A stretch of DNA of 7,225 bases from Mailhella sp. (GTDB lineage Bacteria > Desulfobacterota > Desulfovibrionia > Desulfovibrionales > Desulfovibrionaceae). The stretch lies in contig JAHHTE010000103.1 of NCBI GenBank assembly GCA_020024815.1, positions 1 to 7,225 on the forward strand. The letters are read 5' to 3'. The notes under the pieces are model-generated. The model did no database searches and was not told where the DNA came from. It worked only from the letters and a program-made list of their open reading frames with translations. Shown in pieces: positions 1-6,120 of the stretch; the stretch's first letter is position 1; every line of letters begins with the position of its first letter. The position numbers were made by a program, and so were the translations under genes.

Positions 1-56
1 AAGTTTTGAGGGGAGAGTTTGAGAGGGGAACTTTTTCAAAAGTTTTCCTCTCAAAA
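1..56. repeat. Dispersed repeat R1, copy 1, with long hairpin
   Basis: Positions 1-43 recur at 7183-7225 with a single mismatch (position 10, G here and A there). Within the unit, 18-35 pairs with 38-55 over 18 bp; two of these pairs are G-T type and the rest are Watson-Crick, with only a few bases at the tip. No T-run follows on either strand, so it is not a standard intrinsic terminator. The left edge may continue outside the window. It looks like a dispersed intergenic palindromic repeat of the REP or small-MITE kind. No coding potential is visible. Function unknown. Confidence 0.75.
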
Positions 57-63
57 GATAATG

Positions 64-91
64 TTAACCTAAAAACACACTTTAAGATAAT
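64..91 (+). promoter_or_regulatory. Candidate promoter of the HAD phosphatase gene
   Basis: TTAACC at 64-69 (4 of 6 to TTGACA) and GATAAT at 86-91 (5 of 6 to TATAAT) are separated by 16 bp, which would start transcription near 98 with a leader of about 13 nt. The only ribosome-binding signal is a weak TAGG at 101-104, six bases before the ATG. In DNA this AT-rich such matches arise easily by chance, so this is a guess supported mainly by position. Confidence 0.35.
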
Positions 92-110
92 GGAAAATGG
101 TAGGTTATAA

Positions 111-731
111 ATGGGAGTAAAATTTATTTTTGATTTAGATGGAACATTAACAAAAAAAGAAACATTACCATTAATAGCTGAATATTTTTCTTTAGAAAGT
201 GAAATAAAAGACTTAACAGAAAAAACAGTAAAAGGGGAGGTTGAATTTAACACTTCATTTCAATTTAGAGTAAATATTTTAAAAAAATATCCAATTTATG
301 AAATAGCAAATTTATTGTATCATGTTGATATTTTTATTTTATTATTAAAATTTATTCAAGAAAATTCTTCTTGTTGTGTGATTGCTTCTAGTAATTTATT
401 TTGTTGGATAGAAAAACTTGTGCAGCGATATGGTTGTAAAGTGTATGCTTCTCAAGCTATTATAGAAAATAATGTTATTATGGGGATAAAAGATATTTTA
501 CAAAAAGAAACCATTGTAAATAATTATCAAAAACAAGGTGATTTTGTTATTTTTATTGGTGATGGGAATAATGATGTAGAGGCAATGAAATTTGCTGATA
601 TAGGTATTGTAATGGGGCAAGTAAATAGACCAAGTGAAAAACTTTTGTCTGTTGCAGATTATGTAGTTTATACAGAAAAAGAATTGTATGAATTATTAGT
701 ACAATTATTAAAAAAATATCAACAAGGCTAA
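111..731 (+). CDS. HAD-superfamily phosphatase, phosphoserine-phosphatase-like (HAD-IB)
   Basis: A 206-residue cytoplasmic hydrolase of the haloacid dehalogenase superfamily, predicted to remove phosphate from a small phosphorylated metabolite through an aspartyl-phosphate intermediate. Motif I is DLDGT at 8-12, with D8 as likely nucleophile and D10 as acid/base. Motif II is the Ser in ASS (S93 or S94). Motif III is probably K132. Motif IV is GDGNND at 150-155, providing the Mg2+ ligands. Residues 13-85 would form the helical C1 cap typical of subclass I, as in SerB. No signal peptide or membrane segment is seen. Motif I lies at residue 8, as expected for this family, which supports the start despite a weak ribosome-binding site. 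The gene looks more AT-rich than its neighbours. It is convergent with the alcohol dehydrogenase gene and separated from it by 252 bp of repeat and terminator sequence, so nothing ties it to the operon on the right. The substrate cannot be read from the sequence; phosphoserine is only one possibility. Confidence 0.88.
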   Translation: MGVKFIFDLDGTLTKKETLPLIAEYFSLESEIKDLTEKTVKGEVEFNTSFQFRVNILKKYPIYEIANLLYHVDIFILLLKFIQENSSCCVIASSNLFCWIEKLVQRYGCKVYASQAIIENNVIMGIKDILQKETIVNNYQKQGDFVIFIGDGNNDVEAMKFADIGIVMGQVNRPSEKLLSVADYVVYTEKELYELLVQLLKKYQQG

Positions 732-766
732 TAACTTCTTTTTTTATTTTTTTCATTTTTGTTTTT

Positions 767-868
767 GGGGGAAATGATTTCCCCTAAGCTCCCTCAATTA
801 AGTAATTTTATTGAAATAAGTATTCATAAAATAAATTAGCGATGTTAGGGTATTAGTGAAAAAGTTTT
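767..868. repeat. Dispersed repeat R2, copy A (diverged)
   Basis: This element aligns with 7026-7123. It opens with a G5/C4 hairpin (GGGGGAAATGATTTCCCC, identical over 18 bases), continues with AAGC-CCCTCAAT, then a longer imperfect AT-rich hairpin centred near 818/819, and ends near a shared TTAGGG..TTAGT block (845-856). About 50 of the first 60 positions match copy B by eye. The second hairpin is weaker here: roughly 10 of 17 positions pair, plus two G-T pairs. It sits just downstream of the HAD gene, as copy B sits downstream of the transporter operon. No T-run follows the first hairpin, so termination is uncertain. The rest of the 732-983 gap holds only AT-rich DNA and the terminator at 935-959. 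Confidence 0.7.
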
Positions 869-934
869 AATATTTAAAAATAAAAATTATTCATGTATTA
901 ATTTGATATATTTTTTAAGTATGGTGATTTAATT

Positions 935-959
935 AAAAAAGGGGGAATTATTTCCCCCT
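935..959 (-). terminator. Intrinsic terminator of the alcohol dehydrogenase gene
   Basis: Read on the minus strand, a GGGGGAA/TTCCCCC-type stem (7 bp plus one A-T pair, four-base loop; 941-958 on +) is followed directly by a run of six T. It begins about 25 bp past the alcohol dehydrogenase stop codon. Stem, loop and T-tract fit a Rho-independent terminator well. The stem resembles the first hairpin of repeat R2, so it may derive from that repeat. Confidence 0.82.
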
Positions 960-983
960 ATAAAAGATACTATGTTATTATGA

Positions 984-2174
984 TTAGAAATCAACTTTTT
1001 GACCGTAGTAGCAACATTTAAGAAGTTTTTCCATTTCTTCTTGGCTTGGTTGACGTGGGTTAGAAAGGGTGCAAGCATCAGCAATAGCATTTTTAGCAAT
1101 AGAAGGAAGTTTTTCTAAAAATTCATCTTCTGGAACCATACCATTTTCATAGTCTGCAATGCGTAATGGAATATTAAGAGCAGTGCTTAATGCTTGGATT
1201 TTTTCACAAAGTTTTTCAACTGCTTCTTCTTTTGAATTGTATTCAATACCTAATAAGTCAGCAATATTTGCATAACGTTTTAATGCAGTTGCATTTTTAG
1301 CGTTAAATTGAATTACATAAGGTAAATACATAGCATTAGCAGCACCGTGAACAATATGTCCATTTTTGAATACAGCACCTGTTTTATGTGCCATAGAGTG
1401 AACAATACCTAAAAGAGCATTAGAAAACGCCATACCAGCAAGACATTGTGCATAGTGCATTTGTTCTCTTGAAGCCATATAACCATGATAGGATTTTTCA
1501 AGGTTATCATTAATAATATCAATAGCTTTCATAGCTAATGGGTTTGTAAATACACAGTTAGCAGTAGAAACATAAGCTTCAATAGCATGAGTTAATGCGT
1601 CCATACCAGTATGAGCTGTAAGCTTTGGAGGCATGGTTTCGGCAATAGCTGGGTCAATAATAGCAATATCAGGAGTTAAATTAAAATCAGCTAAAGGATA
1701 TTTAATACCTTTTTCATAGTCAGTGATAACAGAAAATGCTGTAACTTCTGTTGCAGTTCCTGAAGTGGAAGGAATAGCTACAAATTGTGCTTTTTGACGT
1801 AATGTTGGTAAATTAAAAGGTATTGCAGCATCTTCAAATTTTGTATCAGGATATTCATAGAAGATCCACATAGCTTTAGCTGCATCAATAGGAGAACCTC
1901 CACCAATTGCAACAATCCAATCAGGTTCAAATTCTCTCATCATTTTTGCACCATTCATTACAGTAGTAATAGATGGATCTGGTTCAACATTTTCAAAAAG
2001 CTTTGTTTCTAAGCCTGCTTCTTGGAGATTATTAACAACTTTATCTAAAAAGCCCGCTCTTTTCATGGAACCACCACCAACAACAACGATAGCTTTTTTA
2101 CCTTTGATATTTTTTAAATTATCAAGGCTATCTTTTCCAAAGTAAATATCACGGGGTAATGTAAAACGTGCCAT
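984..2174 (-). CDS. Iron-containing (group III) alcohol dehydrogenase
   Basis: A 396-residue cytoplasmic NAD(P)-dependent dehydrogenase that interconverts an alcohol and its aldehyde. The N-terminal nucleotide-binding half carries VVGGGS (31-36) and GGGSPIDAAK (91-100), the family's dinucleotide-binding signature. STSGTATEV (136-144) is also typical. The C-terminal helical half carries the metal site: D192 and H196 in GMDALTHAIEAY, H259 and H263 in VHSMAH, and a His-Gly pair at H276 (H273 is nearby), matching the Asp-His-His-His set of FucO-type enzymes. Length is normal. AAGGAG (2182-2187) lies seven bases before the ATG, supporting the start. It has its own promoter and terminator, so it is probably monocistronic, although it follows the regulator gene on the same strand after 220 bp. 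Candidate activities include ethanol or butanol dehydrogenase, and sulfoacetaldehyde reductase (SarD), which also belongs to this family; the sequence does not settle which. A functional link to the sulfotransferase operon is inferred from proximity only. Confidence 0.93.
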   Translation of the reverse strand: MARFTLPRDIYFGKDSLDNLKNIKGKKAIVVVGGGSMKRAGFLDKVVNNLQEAGLETKLFENVEPDPSITTVMNGAKMMREFEPDWIVAIGGGSPIDAAKAMWIFYEYPDTKFEDAAIPFNLPTLRQKAQFVAIPSTSGTATEVTAFSVITDYEKGIKYPLADFNLTPDIAIIDPAIAETMPPKLTAHTGMDALTHAIEAYVSTANCVFTNPLAMKAIDIINDNLEKSYHGYMASREQMHYAQCLAGMAFSNALLGIVHSMAHKTGAVFKNGHIVHGAANAMYLPYVIQFNAKNATALKRYANIADLLGIEYNSKEEAVEKLCEKIQALSTALNIPLRIADYENGMVPEDEFLEKLPSIAKNAIADACTLSNPRQPSQEEMEKLLKCCYYGQKVDF

Positions 2175-2202
2175 AAAAAAACTCCTTAGTTAGAATATTT
2201 TA

Positions 2203-2231
2203 TATATACACGATATAGTAAATTTGTGCAA
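2203..2231 (-). promoter_or_regulatory. Sigma-70-like promoter of the alcohol dehydrogenase gene
   Basis: On the minus strand TTGCAC (2226-2231) and TATATA (2203-2208) are separated by exactly 17 bp, placing the transcript start near 2196, about 20 nt before the ATG and just ahead of the AAGGAG ribosome-binding site. This is the best-formed promoter in the window. The rest of the 2175-2394 gap holds AT-rich DNA with no gene, no clear terminator for the regulator, and no convincing copy of the TGTNA-N6-TNACA box. Confidence 0.6.
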
Positions 2232-2394
2232 GACATTCTAGGAAATAAATATTATATATTTTTTTTAAGTTTTTTTATGATAACATACTTTTTTTATTAG
2301 TAATATTAATAGAATATTATTTATAGAATAGTGCAATTACAAGTAAAAAATAAATTTCCTATGTTATTATACTGGGTTGAGAAAATAATTTTTT

Positions 2395-3081
2395 TTAAAT
2401 ATTTTTATTAATAATTTTTGTAAAGGTTTCAATATCTAGAATATATATTATTTTTTTATTGTAAGGACCAATAATTCCTTGTTGTTCTAAATAGCGTAAT
2501 GTTTTATTAATGGTAACTCTATGAACACCTAAATGATTTGCAAGTTCTTGTTGCGTAAATTCTGGTACTGCATAAAATTGTTTTTTATTATTATCAGAGT
2601 GTAATGTTTGATGTAAAAAAAGACAAATACGAGTTGAAAGTTCAGTAAAGCACATACATGAATTGAAATTATTAACAATTCTTGCTTTAAGGGCAAGATT
2701 TTTAATAATGGAAAGGGCAATATTTTTATTATTCAATAAGATAGAATGGACGACATCATGGGTAAAACAATAAAGAATACTATCTTGTGTAAGAATAAAG
2801 GAGCTTAAACTTGTCATTTCATCAAAAAAAGGTCCTTCTCCCAAAAGACAAGGTGCAACACCAGACCAAAAAATTTTTTCTTTTCCATTAGCAGAAACTC
2901 TTACTAGTTTTGCTTCTCCTTGTACTAATACATAGAGTTTATTCCAAATTTCACCACTTTTAAAAAGTTCATATCCTTTTGGTCGTTTAATTTTTGTGCC
3001 GTATTGGAAAAAATCTTCCCATTCTTTCATATTTAGGCTTACAACACTAATATCTTGAAATAGTTCTATTTTATTTGACAT
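2395..3081 (-). CDS. Crp/Fnr-family transcriptional regulator
   Basis: A 228-residue DNA-binding regulator. Residues about 20-110 form the cyclic-nucleotide-binding-type beta-roll (including LYVLVQGEAKLVR at 49-61 and GEG at 81-83), about 111-140 the dimerisation helix, and 175-205 a winged helix-turn-helix. The HTH aligns without gaps to E. coli CRP: R188 matches Arg180, V189 replaces Glu181 and K193 replaces Arg185. The FNR-type N-terminal cysteine cluster is absent. Cysteines occur at 78, 105, 142, 144 and 153, so thiol or metal sensing through the C142-x-C144 pair is possible but unproven. The GE...R-S/T phosphate-binding cassette of cAMP receptors is not intact, so the ligand is unknown. 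AGGGAG at 3088-3093, six bases before the ATG, supports the start. It is divergent from the transporter operon and shares a 138-bp control region with it, which is the classic position of a local regulator. It probably controls that operon and possibly itself. Confidence 0.9.
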   Translation of the reverse strand: MSNKIELFQDISVVSLNMKEWEDFFQYGTKIKRPKGYELFKSGEIWNKLYVLVQGEAKLVRVSANGKEKIFWSGVAPCLLGEGPFFDEMTSLSSFILTQDSILYCFTHDVVHSILLNNKNIALSIIKNLALKARIVNNFNSCMCFTELSTRICLFLHQTLHSDNNKKQFYAVPEFTQQELANHLGVHRVTINKTLRYLEQQGIIGPYNKKIIYILDIETFTKIINKNI

Positions 3082-3134
3082 ATATAGCTCCCTGAAAAAA
3101 TATAATTAAAAAAAAATAAAATAAAAAGTTAAAA

Positions 3135-3150
3135 TGTAGCAAAAGTTACA
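3135..3150. promoter_or_regulatory. Crp/Fnr-type operator box 1
   Basis: TGTAG-CAAAAG-TTACA has the 5-6-5 spacing of Crp/Fnr sites, and the palindrome extends outward as A/T pairs to 3131-3154. Its centre is 3142.5. If this were a class II activator site at -41.5, transcription toward the transporter would start near 3184, with TATTAC (3172-3177) as a weak -10. In the other direction, the right edge of the box includes a TTGCTA-like -35 for the regulator gene, which would fit autorepression. Because a T-run follows it on the + strand, the same sequence could instead fold as an RNA hairpin. Confidence 0.55.
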
Positions 3151-3184
3151 TTTTTTTTATGAGAAATTTTGTATTACTATGTTA

Positions 3185-3200
3185 TGTGAAAATAGTAACA
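3185..3200. promoter_or_regulatory. Crp/Fnr-type operator box 2
   Basis: TGTGA-AAATAG-TAACA has the same 5-6-5 geometry as box 1, and its centre lies exactly 50 bp away (3192.5). It ends 19 bp before the transporter ATG and ten before the ribosome-binding site, so it would overlap or follow the transcription start. Occupation here would be expected to block transcription, unlike box 1. Two boxes of one geometry in a 138-bp divergent region next to a Crp/Fnr gene is better than chance context, but neither box is a perfect palindrome. Confidence 0.5.
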
Positions 3201-3209
3201 CATTATTGT

Positions 3210-3214
3210 GGAGG
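3210..3214 (+). promoter_or_regulatory. Ribosome-binding site fixing the transporter start
   Basis: GGAGG lies five bases before the ATG at 3220. A possible in-frame GTG at 3208 would place this sequence inside the coding region and leave no upstream Shine-Dalgarno, so the ATG is the better start. Confidence 0.8.
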
Positions 3215-3219
3215 TGTTT

Positions 3220-4626
3220 ATGTCACAAGTAGTAGAAGATACTATGGGAAAGTTATTGATAAAGTGGGTAGGAAGTATTGTATTTCCAGTTATTCTTTAT
3301 TTTATTTTGCCTATTGATGATAAAACACTTACACATCACATGGCAATGTTTTTAGTAATAACCACTTGGATGGTGATTATTTGGGCAATGGATTTAATAA
3401 ATGATGTTGCCACAGGATTATTATTACCTGTATTATATATTGCTTTTTGTGCTGTACCTTCAAATGTAGTGTACAATAACTGGTTTACTGATGTTCCTAA
3501 TATTGTTATTGGTGGTTTTATTTTATGTAAAATTTTACAATCAACAGGTCTTGGAAAAAGAATTGGCTTAGGCTGTATGCGTCTTATGGGCGGTTCTTTT
3601 GTTGGAACATTATTAGGATTAATGCTTGCAGCCTACATTATTAATCCACTTGTTCCAGCTGTTACAGGTAAGGCTGTTATTTTTTGTGCTATTGTAATAA
3701 GTCTTTGTGAATCTTTAGATTTTAAAAAAGGTTCACGCGAGGCAACAGCACTTATGTTAGTTGCTTTTTTAGCGGTTGCTAGTTCAAAAAACTGTTTTTT
3801 AACTGGTGGTGGTGACCTTGTAATTGGTATGAGTTTGGTTGACAAAGTTTTGCAAACAAAAACTGGTTGGCTTGAATATGCAAGTTGGAACTTTTTACCA
3901 GCAACTCTTTATACATTAATGAGCTGTGGTATTGTTATGCTATTATTGCCAAGTAAAGTAGATAAAGTTGAATTAAAACAAGCTCTAGAAGCTCGTTATG
4001 CAGAACTTGGTCCAATGCTTAAAGTAGAAAAAACAGCTGCTATTTTAATGGGTATTACTATACTTCTTCTTATCACTGATAAATTACATGGTTTTACTCC
4101 TGGTATGATTTTGATTTTTATTTCTTTTGTAGCATTTTTACCAAAAGTAGAATTAATGAATGCTGAAAAGATTAAAACAGTAAACTTTAGTCCTATTTTC
4201 TTTATTATGGGTTGTATGGCTATTGGTAGTGCTGGAAAGTATTTAAAAGTAACAGATTGGATGGCAAATAATACTTTTGGCTATATGGAAAATTTAGGAC
4301 TTTATGGAGCTAGTGTTGCTTCTTATATTATTGGGGTTATTGGTAACTTTATTCTTACTCCACTTGCTGCAACAGCTTCTTTTTCAACTCCTTTAGCAGA
4401 ACTTGGCAATGCTCTTGGACTTGAGCCTCGTATTTTATATTTATCATTCAAATATGGTTTTGATAACTATATCTTCCCTTATGAATATGCTGTTCTCTTA
4501 CTTTTCTATGGGTTTGGATATATTCATTTTGGAAGTATGGTAAAAGTGTTGGCACTTAGAATGATTTTAACAATACCATTTCTTTTAGCTATTGCTGTAC
4601 CTTATTGGCAATGGATCATGCAATAA
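3220..4626 (+). CDS. DASS/SLC13-like anion transporter
   Basis: A 468-residue inner-membrane protein with about a dozen hydrophobic segments, arranged as two halves around a polar loop at about 245-272. Family placement rests on overall architecture and on the PYEYAVLLLFYGFGY segment (420-434), which resembles the conserved FPYQ..P..YGYG region late in DASS/SLC13 (CitT, INDY) carriers. These carry di- and tricarboxylates, sulfate or sulfonates, usually with Na+ or by exchange. The substrate loops look altered. The first SNT signature, by comparison with CitT-like proteins, is replaced by AVT in PAVTGKA (146-152), and TGGGD (195-199) follows. The second half has LTPLAATAS (379-387) in place of SNT. 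This suggests unusual substrate or cation coupling. It is the first gene of an operon, with the next gene 25 bp downstream. That neighbour suggests a sulfate ester or other organosulfur anion as cargo, which is inference. Other ion-transporter superfamily members are possible. Confidence 0.82.
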   Translation: MSQVVEDTMGKLLIKWVGSIVFPVILYFILPIDDKTLTHHMAMFLVITTWMVIIWAMDLINDVATGLLLPVLYIAFCAVPSNVVYNNWFTDVPNIVIGGFILCKILQSTGLGKRIGLGCMRLMGGSFVGTLLGLMLAAYIINPLVPAVTGKAVIFCAIVISLCESLDFKKGSREATALMLVAFLAVASSKNCFLTGGGDLVIGMSLVDKVLQTKTGWLEYASWNFLPATLYTLMSCGIVMLLLPSKVDKVELKQALEARYAELGPMLKVEKTAAILMGITILLLITDKLHGFTPGMILIFISFVAFLPKVELMNAEKIKTVNFSPIFFIMGCMAIGSAGKYLKVTDWMANNTFGYMENLGLYGASVASYIIGVIGNFILTPLAATASFSTPLAELGNALGLEPRILYLSFKYGFDNYIFPYEYAVLLLFYGFGYIHFGSMVKVLALRMILTIPFLLAIAVPYWQWIMQ

Positions 4627-4638
4627 ATATTCAATAAA

Positions 4639-4644
4639 AAGGAG
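4639..4644 (+). promoter_or_regulatory. Ribosome-binding site fixing the sulfotransferase-like start
   Basis: AAGGAG lies seven bases before the ATG at 4652. The reading frame is open further upstream into the transporter gene, but only the ATG at 4652 has a proper Shine-Dalgarno, and it gives a protein starting MGHPT without the unlikely basic extension. Confidence 0.8.
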
Positions 4645-4651
4645 ATATAAA

Positions 4652-6103
4652 ATGGGTCATCCTACTATTTATCCTACTGGAGTTACAGTTTATAATCCAG
4701 AAAAATGTTGGAATGGTTTGACAATTTATCAAGCACAAGAAGTTGGTGCAATTCTTATGGATATGAATGGACGTGAACATAATGTATGGAAAGGTGTTCA
4801 TGGTTTTCCAAATAAAATTTTTCCTGGTGGTTATATTGTAACTAATCGCGGTCGTCGTAGTGGTAAATATTCAGTACAAGATCAAATTGATTTAGTCCAA
4901 TTAGATTGGGACGGAAAAGTTGTATGGAAATTTGATCGTAATGAGTTTATTGAAGATCCAGGTTATGAACCACGTTGGATGGCACGTTATCACCATGATT
5001 TTCAACGTGAAGGTAATCCAGTTGGTTATTATGCTCCTGATATGGAACCAAAAAGCCTTGAAGGTAATACGTTAGTTTTAGCTCATAAAAATGTTCGTAA
5101 TAAAAAAATTACTGATAAATTATTATTAGATGATGTGATTTTGGAAGTTGATTGGGACGGTGATATTATTTGGGAATGGCGTTGTAGTGATCATTTTGAT
5201 GAATTAGGTTTTAAAGAAGGAGCTAAGAATACTCTTTGTCGTAATCCTAATTATCGTCCAACATTACCTGAAAGTATGGGTGATTGGATGCATATTAACA
5301 GTATGTCTGCACTTGGTCCTAATAAATGGCATGATCAAGGTGATAAACGTTTTCACCCAGATAATATTATTGTTGACGCTCGTGAATCTAATATTATTTT
5401 TATCATTGATAAAGCAACAGGCAAAATTACTTGGAAACTTGGTCCTGATTATGATGGAACACCAGAGGAAAAAGCTATTGGTTGGATTATTGGACAACAT
5501 CATGCTCACATGATTCCTCATACTTTACCTGGTGGTGGAAATATCTTAGTTTTTGATAATGGTGGCTGGGCTGGTTATGATGTACCAAATCCAGGTGCTC
5601 CTACTGGGGGAAAAGCTGCATTACGTGATTATTCTCGTGTACTTGAAATTGATCCAGTTGCGATGAAAATTGTATGGCAATACACTCCTGCTGAAGCTGG
5701 TTTTCTTATGCCAATGGACGCAAGCCGTTTTTACAGTCCATTTATTAGTGGTATGCAAAGATTACCTAATGGTAATACACTTATTACTGAAGGTTCTAAT
5801 GGACGAGTTTTTGAAGTTACAAAAGATTATGAATTAGTTTGGGAATTTATTTCTCCTTATAAAGGTAAATTTATTCCTATGAATATGACGTATCGTGCTT
5901 ACCGTGTTCCTTATGAATGGGTTCCACAAGTTCAAAAGTCTGTTGAAACACCAGTTAAACCATTAGATGTAACAACATTCCGTGTTCCTGGTGCAGCAGC
6001 TTTTGGTGATAGAGTAAGAGAAGTTGAAGTAGAAGGTTGCCTTCCATTTGAAGGTAGCAATGCTCTTTGCATTGCATCAGTTGAAGACCCAGAAGACAAA
6101 TAA
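4652..6103 (+). CDS. Arylsulfotransferase (ASST)-like beta-propeller, cytoplasmic
   Basis: A 483-residue protein resembling PAPS-independent aryl-sulfate sulfotransferases, which move a sulfuryl group from a sulfate ester to an acceptor through a sulfo-histidine. Six repeats of the form [hydrophobic]-x-D-x-x-G-x-x-x-W are visible near 33-48, 82-97, 163-178, 249-266, 330-346 and 386-402, consistent with the six-bladed propeller of E. coli AssT. Candidate active-site residues are H214 (WMHINS), H283/H284/H286/H290 (GQHHAHMIPH), R329 (YSRVLEI) and the H114-H115 pair. Which one is the nucleophile cannot be settled by eye. Unlike AssT, it has no signal peptide: the N-terminus is polar, so it should be cytoplasmic. 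A C-terminal extension after about 425 holds C463 and C473; other cysteines are C19, C178 and C196. It is the second gene of the operon, 25 bp after the transporter and 17 bp before a glutaredoxin-like gene. The fold is fairly secure. Sulfotransferase activity is inferred from family, and the protein could instead be a related propeller lyase or binding protein. Confidence 0.82.
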   Translation: MGHPTIYPTGVTVYNPEKCWNGLTIYQAQEVGAILMDMNGREHNVWKGVHGFPNKIFPGGYIVTNRGRRSGKYSVQDQIDLVQLDWDGKVVWKFDRNEFIEDPGYEPRWMARYHHDFQREGNPVGYYAPDMEPKSLEGNTLVLAHKNVRNKKITDKLLLDDVILEVDWDGDIIWEWRCSDHFDELGFKEGAKNTLCRNPNYRPTLPESMGDWMHINSMSALGPNKWHDQGDKRFHPDNIIVDARESNIIFIIDKATGKITWKLGPDYDGTPEEKAIGWIIGQHHAHMIPHTLPGGGNILVFDNGGWAGYDVPNPGAPTGGKAALRDYSRVLEIDPVAMKIVWQYTPAEAGFLMPMDASRFYSPFISGMQRLPNGNTLITEGSNGRVFEVTKDYELVWEFISPYKGKFIPMNMTYRAYRVPYEWVPQVQKSVETPVKPLDVTTFRVPGAAAFGDRVREVEVEGCLPFEGSNALCIASVEDPEDK

Positions 6104-6120
6104 ATAAATGGAGAAATATT

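Noticed and set aside
553..756. Minus-strand open frame over the end of the HAD gene
   Set aside because: It is the complement of the HAD motif IV region and has no ribosome-binding site; its hydrophobicity is a by-product of AT-rich antisense.
984..2174. Naming the alcohol dehydrogenase as sulfoacetaldehyde reductase (sarD)
   Set aside because: The family is right, but no taurine or isethionate genes (such as a glycyl-radical lyase) are in the window, and substrate specificity cannot be read by eye.
2223..2242. Possible Rex or Crp-type box (TTGTGCAA...) at the alcohol dehydrogenase promoter
   Set aside because: Only one half-site is recognisable and the partner half does not match either consensus; the bases are better explained as the -35 element.
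2301..2319. TAATATT-AATAG-AATATTA inverted repeat between regulator and alcohol dehydrogenase genes
   Set aside because: Only A and T in the arms, in very AT-rich DNA; expected by chance and resembles no known operator.
3131..3160. Palindrome plus T-run read as a + strand terminator
   Set aside because: The stem is short, AT-rich and has a wobble pair; no + strand gene ends upstream, and the 5-6-5 geometry fits an operator better. Attenuation is not fully excluded.
3208..3219. GTG start four codons upstream for the transporter
   Set aside because: It would bury the GGAGG ribosome-binding site in the coding region and has no Shine-Dalgarno of its own; the ATG at 3220 is well served.
4592..4651. 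Twenty-residue N-terminal extension of the sulfotransferase-like protein, overlapping the transporter gene
   Set aside because: No ribosome-binding site there, and the extension is not a signal peptide. AAGGAG at 4639-4644 points to the ATG at 4652.
5264..5521. Antisense open frame within the sulfotransferase-like gene, and a similar + frame at 5280-5513
   Set aside because: Low-complexity, Phe/Ile/Asn- or Leu/Ile-rich translations with no start signals, overlapping a clearly conserved gene.
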